A DNA stretch of 64,000 nt from Actinomadura latina NBRC 106108 (GCF_001552195.1 NZ_BCQS01000020.1:1-64000); one strand, 5' to 3'. Positions 7,602 through 16,396 are shown, counted from the stretch's first letter. Notes: generated by a model not told the origin, from the sequence alone. Program-made: numbers and translations.

Positions 7602-9461
7602 GTGGACGACGAGGCCGAGCGGGAACCGGACACGTCCGGCAGCGAGGACGAACAGGACGCCTCCCGCACGGCGACCGCCGAGTTCCGCGTCCCCGCGAAG
7701 GTCAACCTGACCCGCCCGGACATAGCGATCCGCCGCCCCCGGCAGGAAGAGCCGCCCGCCCCGAAGAGCACCTGGTACGTCCAGTTCACGCCGCAGGAAC
7801 CCGCCACGGCCGCCCCGGACGACGATCCCGTGGAGGACGAGGAACCTCCGGAGACGGCCGAACCACCCCAGCACGCCGCGCGCGACACCGAGAAGTCGCC
7901 GCCGCAGGACCGCGCGCCCGAGAGCACGTCCGCGCGCAACAGCGCACCCTCACAGGACCGCTCCGGCACCGCCCCGACACAGCCCACACCGCGCCCGGCC
8001 GCGCCAAAGCACGCCGCGCCGCCCCCACAAGACCGTCCTGACAATGCCACCTCACCTGACAAGGCCACCTCAGAGGCACCACCACGCGAGGCACCACCGC
8101 GGGAGGCGTGGTCTGGTGCGGTGCCGCAGGGGGCGCCGGTCACGCGGGTTGAGCGGCTGCCGGTCGCGCAGGGATCCGGGGAGTATCCGGCGTCTCGGTC
8201 GTCCGGGCAGTGGAGCGTGCCCTGGGACGGGGCGGCGCCTCCGGCGCCCGCGGAGCCGCCGGAGAAGGCCAAGCGCGGGCGGCGCTGGCTCATTGTGCTC
8301 GCGGCGGCGCTGGTGCTGGTCGCCGGGGTCGTCGCCGGGCAGCTCATCAGGCCCGTCCCGCAGCCGACGATCGAGTTGGCCATGGCGTCCAGTCACGCGT
8401 TTCCGGGGCAGGCGCCCGTGCTGCCGTGGCCGGCGGCGGGGCAGTCCGCCGTCTACGTGGAGGGCCTCGGCATGATGGGGTCCTCGGGCGGGACGGCGCC
8501 GACGCCCACGGCGAGCGTCGCGAAGGTGATGACGGCGTTCGTGTACCTGCGCGATCATCCGCTGAAGCCGGGGCAGCCGGGGCCGGTGCTGATGGTGTCG
8601 CCGGAGGCGGCGGCGCAGATCCCGATGCGCAAGAAGCGCGAGGAGTCGCTGCTCGGCGTCACCGCCTACCAGAAGCTGACCCAGCGGAAGGCGCTGGAGG
8701 CGCTGCTGATCATCTCGGCGAACGACGTCGCGCACGAGCTGGCGCGGTGGGACGCGGGGAACGAGCGCGCGTTCGTGGCGAAGATGAACGCGGCCGCGGC
8801 CGGGCTGGGCATGACCGGCACGCGCTACACCGACCCGAGCGGTTATGACTCGGGCACCGTGAGCACGGCGGAAGACCAGGTCAAGCTGTTGCGGGCCGCG
8901 ATGAAGGTCCCGGCTTTCACGGAGATCGCGAACAACCGCGCGTACGTCCCCGACAACGGCGGCGCGGCGCGGGAGGGCGGCAACTTCCTGCTGGGGCAGT
9001 ACGGCGTCGTCGGCGGCAAGACCGGGTACACGGACGCGGCCGGCGGGAACTTCGTGTTCGCGGCGCGCAAGAGCGTCGGCGGGGTGCCGGCGCTGATCGT
9101 CGGCGCGGTGATGGGGCAGCGTTCACCGACCGCGGCGGGTGCCGTGAGCGCGGCGGGACGGCTCGTCACCGCGGCCGAGGACGCGCTGACCGCGGTGACG
9201 CTGGCGCCGGCGGGCGCACGGGTCGCGCGGGTCGACGACGGGCTCGGCGGGACGACGCCGCTGCGCGCCGCGTCGCCGGTGACGGTCGTCGGCTGGGCCG
9301 GGCTGACCGTGCCGGTCGACGTCGCGGGCGACCCGCCCCACCGGGGGGACGGCGGGGAGCGGGTCGGCGCCGTGACCGCCGGCGCGGCCACCGTCCCGCT
9401 GCGGCTCGGGCGGGACCTGGAGGAGCCGTCCTACCTGAAGCGCCTGATCAGGCTCGAATAG
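7602..9461 (+). CDS. D-alanyl-D-alanine carboxypeptidase (peptidase S11) with long cytosolic domain
   Basis: A 619-residue penicillin-binding protein. The catalytic motifs are complete: SVAK (Ser about 304), SAN (about 371) and KTG (Lys about 473). The enzyme trims the terminal D-Ala of peptidoglycan stem peptides outside the membrane. Before the single transmembrane segment (about 229-250) lies a roughly 225-residue Pro/Glu/Ala-rich, low-complexity cytosolic region, unusual because S11 enzymes normally have a signal peptide and a C-terminal amphipathic anchor. GTG 7602 was chosen for the GGAGGG site ahead of it. It is divergent from the ECF sigma operon. Kinase phosphorylation of the tail is a possibility only. 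Confidence 0.9.
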   Translation: MDDEAEREPDTSGSEDEQDASRTATAEFRVPAKVNLTRPDIAIRRPRQEEPPAPKSTWYVQFTPQEPATAAPDDDPVEDEEPPETAEPPQHAARDTEKSPPQDRAPESTSARNSAPSQDRSGTAPTQPTPRPAAPKHAAPPPQDRPDNATSPDKATSEAPPREAPPREAWSGAVPQGAPVTRVERLPVAQGSGEYPASRSSGQWSVPWDGAAPPAPAEPPEKAKRGRRWLIVLAAALVLVAGVVAGQLIRPVPQPTIELAMASSHAFPGQAPVLPWPAAGQSAVYVEGLGMMGSSGGTAPTPTASVAKVMTAFVYLRDHPLKPGQPGPVLMVSPEAAAQIPMRKKREESLLGVTAYQKLTQRKALEALLIISANDVAHELARWDAGNERAFVAKMNAAAAGLGMTGTRYTDPSGYDSGTVSTAEDQVKLLRAAMKVPAFTEIANNRAYVPDNGGAAREGGNFLLGQYGVVGGKTGYTDAAGGNFVFAARKSVGGVPALIVGAVMGQRSPTAAGAVSAAGRLVTAAEDALTAVTLAPAGARVARVDDGLGGTTPLRAASPVTVVGWAGLTVPVDVAGDPPHRGDGGERVGAVTAGAATVPLRLGRDLEEPSYLKRLIRLE

Positions 9462-9473
9462 ACGAGGTTCAGG

Positions 9474-10898
9474 TCAGGCGTAGAGGGCGGAAAGGAAGCG
9501 GATCAGGAGGGCCTCGCGGGTCGCGGGCGGGAGGGCGTCCAGGATGGCGTTGACCACGGCCATCTCGGGTTCGCCGCCGCCCGCCAGGTCGACGCCGACG
9601 GAGGCGAGGAGCCCGGCGAAACCCGCGTCGTCGAGGCTGTCGAGGTCCAGACCGGCGAGCGCGTCGACCAGCTCGGCCGGGACGTCCGGCGGGCCGGCGG
9701 CGCGGGCGGCCTCGGTGGCGTCGGCGAGCGCGGCGAGGAGCGCGTCGGCGTCGCTGACGCCGGTCAGCGTGAAGTGCAGGTTCGGCGGGATGCCCTGATA
9801 GGAGAGCTGCGGCTGGAAGAACCAGCCGCGCCGCCGGGCCTCGTCGGCGATGACGAACACGTCCAGGGCGGGGTCGGACGACGCGACCGCGACGAGCGGC
9901 GCGACCGGTTCGCCGACGACGCGCAGCCCGGGGATGGCGGCGACACCGGCGATCAGGCGCTCCGCCGACTTCATCGCGTTCTCGGCGAGGTCGCGGTACC
10001 CCTGCGCGCCGACGGCGTTGAGGGTCGCCCAGGCGGCGCCGAGCGGCCCGGCGCTCTTGCTGCTCTGGACGGTCGCGTTGATGACGGTGTAGCCGGGCCA
10101 TTCGGCGGACGCGAAGTAGGCGCGCCGGCGGTGCGACTCGTCGGCGAACAGGACGACCGAGGCGCCCTTCGGCGAGTACCCGTACTTGTGCAGGTCGCAG
10201 GAGATGGACGTCACGCCGGGCACGGACAGGTCGAACGGCGGCACGTCGCGTCCCGCGTCCCGCAGCCAGGGCAGGACCCAGCCGCCGACGCACGCGTCCA
10301 CATGGCAGGGCACACCGGCGGAGGCCGCGAGAGCGGCGATCTCCGGGACCGGGTCCATGACGCCGTGGGGGTAGGACGGGGCCGAAGCGACGACGAGCGC
10401 CGTGCGGGGAGTCATCGCGGCCGCGGTCGCGGCGGGGTCGGCGCGGTACGCGGAGTCCACCGGCACGTGCACGACCTCCAGGCCCAGGTAGTGCGCGGCC
10501 TTGTGGAACGCGGGGTGCGCGGTCGCCGGCAGCACGATCTGGGGCCGTCCCTCGACCGGGTGGGCGTCCCGCGCGGCCTTCACCGCCAGCATGATCGACT
10601 CGGTGCCGCCGCTGCTGAAGACACCGGAGCCGCCGCCGAGCTTGGCCGCGACGAACCCGACGAGCTGCCGTTCCAGCGCGACGATGCTGGGGAAGGCGGT
10701 CGGGTCGAGGCAGTTGACCTCCAGCATCTCCTGGTAGGCGGTGGCGGCGAGGTCGTGCACGGCCTCGCGTCCGGTGTCGTAGACGTAGGCGGTGACCTGG
10801 CCGCCGCGCACGGGCAGGTCCGCGTCCCGCAGCCGGGCGAGCTCGGCGAGCAGCTCGCTGCCGGGGCGGCCTGTTTCGGGGAGGGGGTCAGACGGCAT
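9474..10898 (-). CDS. PLP-dependent decarboxylase/lyase, sphingosine-1-phosphate lyase-like
   Basis: A 474-residue fold-type I PLP enzyme. It shows SGGTESIMLAVKAARD, TAHPAFHKAAHYLGL, the Asp-containing HVDACVGGW, and the Schiff-base lysine in SCDLHKYGYSPKGASV (about 230). The HKYGYSPKG form is characteristic of sphingosine-1-phosphate lyase rather than of glutamate decarboxylase. A C-terminal extension of about 70 residues ends in ILDALPPATREALLIRFLSA. The substrate could be a phosphorylated long-chain base or another amine. Start ATG 10898; a TTG 18 bases upstream is an alternative. It overlaps the symporter gene by 11 bases, so the two are coupled. Confidence 0.85.
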   Translation of the reverse strand: MPSDPLPETGRPGSELLAELARLRDADLPVRGGQVTAYVYDTGREAVHDLAATAYQEMLEVNCLDPTAFPSIVALERQLVGFVAAKLGGGSGVFSSGGTESIMLAVKAARDAHPVEGRPQIVLPATAHPAFHKAAHYLGLEVVHVPVDSAYRADPAATAAAMTPRTALVVASAPSYPHGVMDPVPEIAALAASAGVPCHVDACVGGWVLPWLRDAGRDVPPFDLSVPGVTSISCDLHKYGYSPKGASVVLFADESHRRRAYFASAEWPGYTVINATVQSSKSAGPLGAAWATLNAVGAQGYRDLAENAMKSAERLIAGVAAIPGLRVVGEPVAPLVAVASSDPALDVFVIADEARRRGWFFQPQLSYQGIPPNLHFTLTGVSDADALLAALADATEAARAAGPPDVPAELVDALAGLDLDSLDDAGFAGLLASVGVDLAGGGEPEMAVVNAILDALPPATREALLIRFLSALYA

Positions 10899-12240
10899 TT
10901 TCCTGTGTTTCCTCAATACGGCGGTGGGCGGTGGCCAGCCGGCGGTAGGCCAGCAGCAGGGGGACGCTGAGCAGCAGGAGCAGCGCGGGGACGAACGTGA
11001 ATCCGGCGGTCAGCCCGGTCAGCGCCGAACCCGGCTGGACGACCGGAGTATCGAAATCGGACGAGTTGAACGACGAGACGGCGAGGATCAGCGCGAAGAT
11101 TCCGGGCCCGAGGGCCAGCGCGCCTGTTTCGGCGGCCGTCCACAGCCCGGTGAAGGCCCCGGACTGCGCGTGCCCGGTCCGTCCGGCATCGGCGTGGACG
11201 GTCTCCGGCAGCAGCGACAGCGGCAGCAGCTGGACGGCCGCGTAGCAGACCCCGATCACGGCGCTGAAAGCCAGCACGCCCGCCGCGGACGCGATCAGCG
11301 GGAACAGCGCGACGGCCGCCGCCGCGAACAGCACCAGCGCCGCCAGATAGCAGTTGACCAGCCCGTACCTGCGGGACAGCCATCGCCACACCGGCACCGC
11401 GAACGCGCTCGGCCCGACCATGCACACGAACATCGCCGAGGTGAGCCCGTAGTCGTCCAGCCGGTACGTCGCGACGTAGGGGGCGCCGGCCAGCATGATC
11501 GCGACGGCGAGGGTGCTGGTGACGTAGGCGCCGAGCAGCATGAAGAACGGCCGGTTCCCGCGCGCGGTGCGCAGCGCGGCGGCCAGCCCGAGCGGGCGGG
11601 GCCCGGGACGGGACGGGATCCACCGGTTCGCCAGCGTGCTCGCGATCATCGCGGCCCCCATGGCGAGCCCGATCACGGCGCCCATCAGCGCGTATCCGGC
11701 GCGCCCGCCCCCGGCGGCGTCGGTGAGGGCGGGCGCGACGCCGCCCGCGACCAGGATGCCGAGCGTCAGGCAGACGACGCGCCACGCCATCGCGCGGCCC
11801 CGCTCGGACGGGTCGGCGGAGATCTCGGCGGGCAGCGCCACGTACGGCACCTGGAAACAGGCGAACGCGCTCGCGGCCAGCAGGAACGCGACCCCGGTCC
11901 ACACGGCGGCGATGCCCGGGGAGTCGGCCGGGACGGCGAACATGGCGGCGAACAGGAACGGCAGCGTGACGGCGCCGAGCAGCAGCAGCCGGGTGCGGCG
12001 CCCGGTGCGGACGGCCTCGCGGTCGCTGGCGGCGCCGACGATCGGGTTGAGCAGCACGTCCCACGCCTTGGGCAGGACGAGGACGGCCCCCGCGACGGCC
12101 GCCGAAACGCCGAGGACATCGGTGAGGTAGTACAGGAGCAGCAGTCCGGGAACGGCGGAGAACACGCCCGTGCCGACCGAGCCGATGCCGTAGCCGAGGA
12201 GCCTCCGGCGGGGCAGCGCCGGGGCGGGCCGCTCCGTCAC
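10888..12240 (-). CDS. GPH-family (MFS_2) cation symporter
   Basis: A 450-residue, roughly 12-helix membrane protein of the glycoside-pentoside-hexuronide:cation symporter group. The family signature is visible: LGYGIGSVGTGVF near the start, LLYYLTDVLGV, then AWDVLLNPIVGAASDR and RTGRRT in the first cytoplasmic loop. It should take up a sugar, glycoside or related polar metabolite with a cation. Start GTG 12240 overlaps the TGA of the TetR gene (GTGA), and its end overlaps the PLP enzyme, making a tight three-gene operon. Its cargo may be the substrate source for the lyase. The cargo itself is unknown. Confidence 0.87.
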   Translation of the reverse strand: MTERPAPALPRRRLLGYGIGSVGTGVFSAVPGLLLLYYLTDVLGVSAAVAGAVLVLPKAWDVLLNPIVGAASDREAVRTGRRTRLLLLGAVTLPFLFAAMFAVPADSPGIAAVWTGVAFLLAASAFACFQVPYVALPAEISADPSERGRAMAWRVVCLTLGILVAGGVAPALTDAAGGGRAGYALMGAVIGLAMGAAMIASTLANRWIPSRPGPRPLGLAAALRTARGNRPFFMLLGAYVTSTLAVAIMLAGAPYVATYRLDDYGLTSAMFVCMVGPSAFAVPVWRWLSRRYGLVNCYLAALVLFAAAAVALFPLIASAAGVLAFSAVIGVCYAAVQLLPLSLLPETVHADAGRTGHAQSGAFTGLWTAAETGALALGPGIFALILAVSSFNSSDFDTPVVQPGSALTGLTAGFTFVPALLLLLSVPLLLAYRRLATAHRRIEETQENAV

Positions 12241-12845
12241 TCGGTGATCCCGTCGGGGATCCCGATCGCGAGGGCGACGGTGTGGCGCATGTGGCGGCGG
12301 AACCGGGCCACGGCCTGCGGGTCGTCCAGGCCGCGGCGCCGTCCGTCCGTGTCCAGGACGCCGCCGGCCCCGAACCCGTGCGTGGACCAGACGATCGTCC
12401 ACACGACGTAGTCGACGTCGACGTGGTCGGGGACGAGCTTGCGGGCGATGTCGACGACCATCTGGACGAGCGGCTGGACGTACTGCGCTTCGAGATGCGC
12501 GATGTCGGCGGCGTCCGACAGCCAGCGGTGCATCCACAGCGCCGGGATCTCCGGCCGCCTCATGCAGAAGTCGACATAGGCGTCGGCGAGGTCGAGCAGG
12601 CCCCGCGCGTCGTTGCTGACGGTGGTGAGCGCCGCCTCCAGCTCCGCGCGCTCGGTCTCGTGGGCACGTTCCATCACCGCGAGGTACAGGTCGCGCTTGC
12701 CGCCCACGTGGTAGGCGACGGTGGCGACGTTGAGCCCGGCCGCCTCGGCGATCATCCGGGTGGACGTCCCGTCGTAGCCGAGCGCGGCGAACAACCGGGT
12801 GGCGGCGTCCAGGATCCGCTCTCGACCAGAATCGTTACTGGTCAT
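12237..12845 (-). CDS. TetR family transcriptional regulator
   Basis: A 202-residue TetR protein with a clear N-terminal helix-turn-helix (RERILDAATRLFAALGYDGT then TRMIAEAAGLNVATVAYHVG) and a variable ligand-binding C-terminal part. It is the first gene of the TetR/symporter/PLP-lyase operon and should autoregulate it. A good operator candidate, TCAATC-GTTT-GATTGA at 12878-12893, lies 33-48 bases upstream of its start. The ligand is probably the transported compound or a derivative; that is inference from gene order. Confidence 0.92.
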   Translation of the reverse strand: MTSNDSGRERILDAATRLFAALGYDGTSTRMIAEAAGLNVATVAYHVGGKRDLYLAVMERAHETERAELEAALTTVSNDARGLLDLADAYVDFCMRRPEIPALWMHRWLSDAADIAHLEAQYVQPLVQMVVDIARKLVPDHVDVDYVVWTIVWSTHGFGAGGVLDTDGRRRGLDDPQAVARFRRHMRHTVALAIGIPDGITE

Positions 12846-12877
12846 AGCCTCAAACTAGGACGTACCGCCCCTCCCGG

Positions 12878-12893
12878 TCAATCGTTTGATTGA
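12878..12893. promoter_or_regulatory. Candidate TetR operator
   Basis: A perfect 6-bp dyad TCAATC-GTTT-GATTGA, just upstream of the TetR gene starting at 12845 and overlapping the stop codon of the upstream PucR gene. Position, symmetry and size suit a TetR autoregulatory site. Confidence 0.5.
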
Positions 12894-14098
12894 TCGTCCG
12901 GGGGTTCGGTGAGCCACACGGTGAGCACCATCTCCATCTCCAGCCGCTTGTCCGGGTCGTACAGCCGCTCGCCGAAGAGCTCCTCCAGCTGGTGCAGCCG
13001 GTACCGGACGGTCTGCGGGTGCACGTGCAGGCGGTTCGCGACCTCGGTGGCGTTGAACCCGTTCTGCAGGCAGGACAGCAGCGTCCGCATGAGCCGCTCG
13101 CGATGCCGGGGCCGGACGCTCTTCAGCGGCGCGAGCCGCAGGTCGGCGATGGCGCGCACCAGTTCCTCGTCCTTGAACACGACGAGCGCCGGCATGTGGT
13201 CGGCGCAGCGGAGCAGCCGGTCGGACGGCAGGATGCCGCGGCGCGCGAGCGGCAGCGCCGCGCGCGCCCAGCGCAGCGACTTGCCCGCGTCCTCGGTGCG
13301 GACCGTCGGGCCGAGCGCGGCGACCCAGTCGCGCAGCGCCGACTCCAGCATCTTGCCGCGGCCGGGCCCCTCGGGGTCGGGGACGAGCAGGCAGGGCTCG
13401 CGGCGGTTGACGTCGGCGAGCACGTCCGGCGGCAGCGACGGGTGCGAGAACGGCTGCCGGCCGCGCTCGTACAGCACGACCGCGGCGACCGTGCGCGGGA
13501 CGCGCCACTGCGCGAGCCGGGCCAGGTCGGCGACGGCCTGCGGGGCGGCGGGCGGCTCGGCGAGCAGCATGTCCAGCAGCCGGCGGCGGCGGTGCTCCAG
13601 CTCGCCGGCCTCCTGCGCGCGGGCCTTGGTGTAGCCCTCGGTGGCGGCGCGGGCGATCTCGTCCAGGAACGCGAAGATCGCCTCGGCGATGCTGGCGAGG
13701 TTGCGGCGGGAGATGTTGTACCGCTCGGACTCGGACGCGAGCCGGCGCCACGCGACCCGGGCGCCGAGCCGCAGCGACGTCTGCAGGATGTCGAGGCTGC
13801 GGCCCTCACGGGCCTCGGCCCAGCCGATCTCCCGGTAGACGGCGGCGACCGGCTCCCAGGAGCTGTCCGGGTCCATGATCAGGTCGACGAACTGGCGGAG
13901 CGCGCCCTCGACGGCGAGCCGGACGAGCCGCGCGTACTCCTCGTCCTGCGGGCGGGAGTACTCGGGGATGCCGGCGAGGATCTCCTCGATCATCTCCTCG
14001 GCGAGGGTCTCCAGGTGGGGCCGGAACATCGTGGAGAGTTCGCTCGGCACACCGGCCCAGGGCTTCAGCGGCGAGCGTTCCTCAAGGGTCGTGGTCAC
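12878..14098 (-). CDS. PucR-type helix-turn-helix transcriptional regulator
   Basis: A 406-residue cytoplasmic regulator. The C-terminal PucR helix-turn-helix is clear: LLSCLQNGFNATEVANRLHV then HPQTVRYRLHQLEELFGERL (about residues 340-385). The N-terminal half is helical and resembles the sensor-like domain of actinobacterial CdaR/PucR proteins (MFRPHLETLAEEMIEEILAG). I chose GTG 14098, eight bases after GGGAGG; upstream in-frame ATGs have no ribosome site. It is transcribed leftward toward the TetR operon, but a dyad between them suggests separate control. A 12-bp palindrome (14175-14186) lies in its promoter region. The effector is unknown. Confidence 0.9.
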   Translation of the reverse strand: MTTTLEERSPLKPWAGVPSELSTMFRPHLETLAEEMIEEILAGIPEYSRPQDEEYARLVRLAVEGALRQFVDLIMDPDSSWEPVAAVYREIGWAEAREGRSLDILQTSLRLGARVAWRRLASESERYNISRRNLASIAEAIFAFLDEIARAATEGYTKARAQEAGELEHRRRRLLDMLLAEPPAAPQAVADLARLAQWRVPRTVAAVVLYERGRQPFSHPSLPPDVLADVNRREPCLLVPDPEGPGRGKMLESALRDWVAALGPTVRTEDAGKSLRWARAALPLARRGILPSDRLLRCADHMPALVVFKDEELVRAIADLRLAPLKSVRPRHRERLMRTLLSCLQNGFNATEVANRLHVHPQTVRYRLHQLEELFGERLYDPDKRLEMEMVLTVWLTEPPDDQSND

Positions 14099-14174
14099 CG
14101 TTCGCACCTCCCTGAGGGAAGCTACAGACGCCCGGCCGGGTGGGCTGCACCACCGGCTACGCATTGCGGGCCCG

Positions 14175-14186
14175 CGCTTATAAGCG
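14175..14186. promoter_or_regulatory. 12-bp palindrome upstream of the PucR-type gene
   Basis: CGCTTATAAGCG is a perfect palindrome 77-88 bases upstream of the chosen GTG of the PucR-type regulator. Its AT-rich centre stands out in this DNA. It is a candidate operator or promoter element. Confidence 0.4.
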
Positions 14187-14202
14187 AACTGACAACTGGC
14201 AC

Positions 14203-14237
14203 GCACCGGACGCTCGCCTCCCGAGCACCGGACGCTC
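14203..14237. repeat. 13-bp direct repeat, 22-bp period
   Basis: GCACCGGACGCTC occurs at 14203-14215 and again at 14225-14237, exactly two helical turns apart, in the gap between the LysE-type exporter and the PucR-type gene. It could be a direct-repeat binding site or a small duplication. Confidence 0.45.
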
Positions 14238-14251
14238 ACCAGGGCACCGCG

Positions 14252-14881
14252 CTAGACGCGGCGGGCGCTGGGCGCGGCGAAGATCGCGGCGGCGCCGAGG
14301 CCGAGGTAGATCAGGCCCGTCAGGTACCGCTGCCGCCGCTGGAACGCCGGGCGGGCCCGCAGCCAGCCGCCGATCGAGCCGGCGGCGAGCGCGTACCCGA
14401 GGTCGCTGACCAGGCCGATCAGCGCGGTGGCGAGGCCCATGGCGGCGATCTGCAGCGGCACGGCGCCCGCGTCCTGGTCGACGAACTGGGGCAGGAACGC
14501 CAGGAAGAAGAGCACGACCTTCGGGTTGAGGACGTTCACGAGCGCGCCGTCCAGGTAGACGCGGTGGATCGGCTGCGGCCTCAGCGCCGGCTCGCCGAGC
14601 CGGTGGCGGCTGCGCAGCGTCCGGTAGGCGAGGTAGGCGAGGTACGCGGCGCCCGCGTAGCGCAGGAACCCGAAGACGGTCGCGGACGCGGCGACGACGG
14701 CGGACAGCCCGGCCGTGGCGGCGGCGATGTGGACGAGCGTGCCGGTCTCGACGCCGAGCGCGGACGCGACGCCGGCGCGGCGGCCCTCGCCGATGCTGCG
14801 CGTGGTGATGTACAGGTGGTTCGGGCCGGGAATGGCGACCAGCGTCAGCGCGGCCAGCAGGAACAGCAGCGGATTCGTCAC
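14252..14881 (-). CDS. LysE/RhtB family amino-acid exporter
   Basis: A 209-residue membrane protein with about six helices and the family signature VAIPGPNHLYITTRSIGEGR followed by GVASALGVETGTLVH; ALVNVLNPKVVLFFLAFLPQF is the second conserved block. LysE/RhtB proteins export amino acids or related metabolites across the cytoplasmic membrane. Start GTG 14881. It is transcribed leftward, 66 bp downstream of the TetR gene that starts at 15559, and may be that regulator's target. The exported compound cannot be deduced. Confidence 0.9.
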   Translation of the reverse strand: MTNPLLFLLAALTLVAIPGPNHLYITTRSIGEGRRAGVASALGVETGTLVHIAAATAGLSAVVAASATVFGFLRYAGAAYLAYLAYRTLRSRHRLGEPALRPQPIHRVYLDGALVNVLNPKVVLFFLAFLPQFVDQDAGAVPLQIAAMGLATALIGLVSDLGYALAAGSIGGWLRARPAFQRRQRYLTGLIYLGLGAAAIFAAPSARRV

Positions 14882-14947
14882 GCGAGAACGCTAGGAGCCC
14901 GGTGGTCCTGACTCCAGGTCCAATCAGGCCCGCGTGACGTGGACCAA

Positions 14948-15559
14948 TCAGGTGGGCGAGGCGGCGGCGAGCGCCCCGGCCAGCACCAGGCGGCCGGACG
15001 TCCGGACCATCGTGGCGACCTCCTCGACCGGCTGCCGCAGCGACGCCAGGCTGATCAGCGCGGCGAGCAGGATGTGCCCGAGGACGAGCTCGACGTCCTC
15101 CCGCTCGGGGACCGGGTCGCCGATCGCCGCCGAGAGCCGGTCGCGGAGGAACTGGAACAGCACGGTGCGGGCGTCGTCCACGCTGGAGTCGTCCGAGGTC
15201 ACCGCCTGGATGATCGCGGACGTCAGGGTGGGCTCCCGCGCCGCGACGTACACGATGCGCTCCAGCAGCGCGGTGAGCCGCTCCAGCTGGGTGTCGCCCA
15301 CCGCGAGCGCGTCGATGTCATCGGTGACGTAATGCGCCCAGGCCGCCGCGACCTCGGTGAGCAGGTGGTCCTTGGTGGCGAAGTAGCGGTAGACGGTCGC
15401 GCGGGCGACGCCGGCCCGGTCCGCCACGTCGTGCATGGTGACGGCCGGATATCCGCCCTGCAGCGCGAGCTCCCGCGCGGAGTCGATCAATCGCTCCCGC
15501 CGTGCCTGCTGGTCCTTGCTCAGCGTCCGCGTCACGGTGAACCGCGCATCGCTGCTCAA
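14948..15559 (-). CDS. TetR family transcriptional regulator
   Basis: A 203-residue TetR regulator: helix-turn-helix in RRERLIDSARELALQGGYPA and VADRAGVARATVYRYFATKD, followed by a helical ligand domain. I chose TTG 15559 because an AGGAGG site sits five bases upstream; GTG 15535 is the alternative. The downstream neighbour in the same direction is a LysE-type exporter. A near-perfect dyad, CCTAGCA-CT-TGCTTGG at 15668-15683, lies about 110 bases upstream and resembles known TetR operators. Confidence 0.88.
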   Translation of the reverse strand: MSSDARFTVTRTLSKDQQARRERLIDSARELALQGGYPAVTMHDVADRAGVARATVYRYFATKDHLLTEVAAAWAHYVTDDIDALAVGDTQLERLTALLERIVYVAAREPTLTSAIIQAVTSDDSSVDDARTVLFQFLRDRLSAAIGDPVPEREDVELVLGHILLAALISLASLRQPVEEVATMVRTSGRLVLAGALAAASPT

Positions 15560-15667
15560 AACGCCTCCTCGCTGTGGCCGCCCCCATTCTTCCGCACATT
15601 GTCGGCGAACGCGTGCACCGAGGGCTTCCTTCCTCTTTACGGCCTGCGCCCGCCAGGTCACCATAGA

Positions 15668-15683
15668 CCTAGCACTTGCTTGG
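15668..15683. promoter_or_regulatory. Candidate TetR operator
   Basis: CCTAGCA-CT-TGCTTGG has seven-base arms with one mismatch, in the promoter region of the TetR gene starting at 15559. The CCAAGCA half-site form is common among operators of actinobacterial TetR regulators. Confidence 0.4.
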
Positions 15684-15733
15684 GTGCTGCCGGCGGACCC
15701 GTCCATGATCGGGCAGGACGGAGCACTCAGGCA

Positions 15734-16396
15734 TCACTGGTTCCGCGGGGACACCAGGCCGGATTCGTAGGCGAGGACGACGAGCTGCGCCCGGTCGCGG
15801 GCGTGGAGCTTCACCATGGCCCGGTTGAGGTGGGTCTTCGCGGTCACCGGGCTGATCACCATGCGGTCGGCGATCTGGTCGTTGGACAGGCCGTGCGCGG
15901 CCAGGGCGACGGCCTCGCGTTCGCGGTTGGTCAGTTCCTTCAGCGCCGTGCCGGCTCCCGGGTCTGGCGGCTGCGCCACGTACCTGCTGATCAGCATCCT
16001 GGTGATGGACGGCGCGAGCAGGGCGTCCCCGCGCGCGGCGACGCGTATCGAGTGCAGGAGGTCGTCCGGCTCGATGTCCTTGACGAGGAACCCGGCGGCG
16101 CCGGCGCGCAGCGCGTTGAAGACGTACTCGTGGAAGCCGTAGTTGGTCAGGATGACCACGTGCACCCCGGCCAGGGCGGGATCGGCGGCGATGCGCCGGG
16201 TCGTCTCGATGCCGTCCATGACCGGCATCTGGATGTCCATCAGCGCGATGTCGGGCAGGTGCTCCCTGATCAGCGCCAGGGCCTGCGCCCCGTCGGCGGC
16301 CTCGGCGACCACCTCGATGTCGTCCTCGGCGTCGAGCAGCGCCCGGAATCCGCCGCGCAGGAGCGACTGGTCGTCCACCAGCAGGACACGGATCAC
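15734..16396 (-). CDS. NarL/LuxR-type response regulator
   Basis: A 220-residue response regulator: N-terminal receiver with acidic pair DDQ, phospho-acceptor in IALMDIQMPVMDG and the conserved lysine in FLVKDIEP, then a C-terminal LuxR helix-turn-helix (LTNREREAVALAAHGLSNDQ then SPVTAKTHLNRAMVKLHARD). It overlaps the histidine kinase gene by 4 bases, so the two form one translationally coupled pair. The regulon cannot be inferred; the nearest other gene is a divergent MMPL transporter beyond the kinase. Confidence 0.95.
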   Translation of the reverse strand: MIRVLLVDDQSLLRGGFRALLDAEDDIEVVAEAADGAQALALIREHLPDIALMDIQMPVMDGIETTRRIAADPALAGVHVVILTNYGFHEYVFNALRAGAAGFLVKDIEPDDLLHSIRVAARGDALLAPSITRMLISRYVAQPPDPGAGTALKELTNREREAVALAAHGLSNDQIADRMVISPVTAKTHLNRAMVKLHARDRAQLVVLAYESGLVSPRNQ

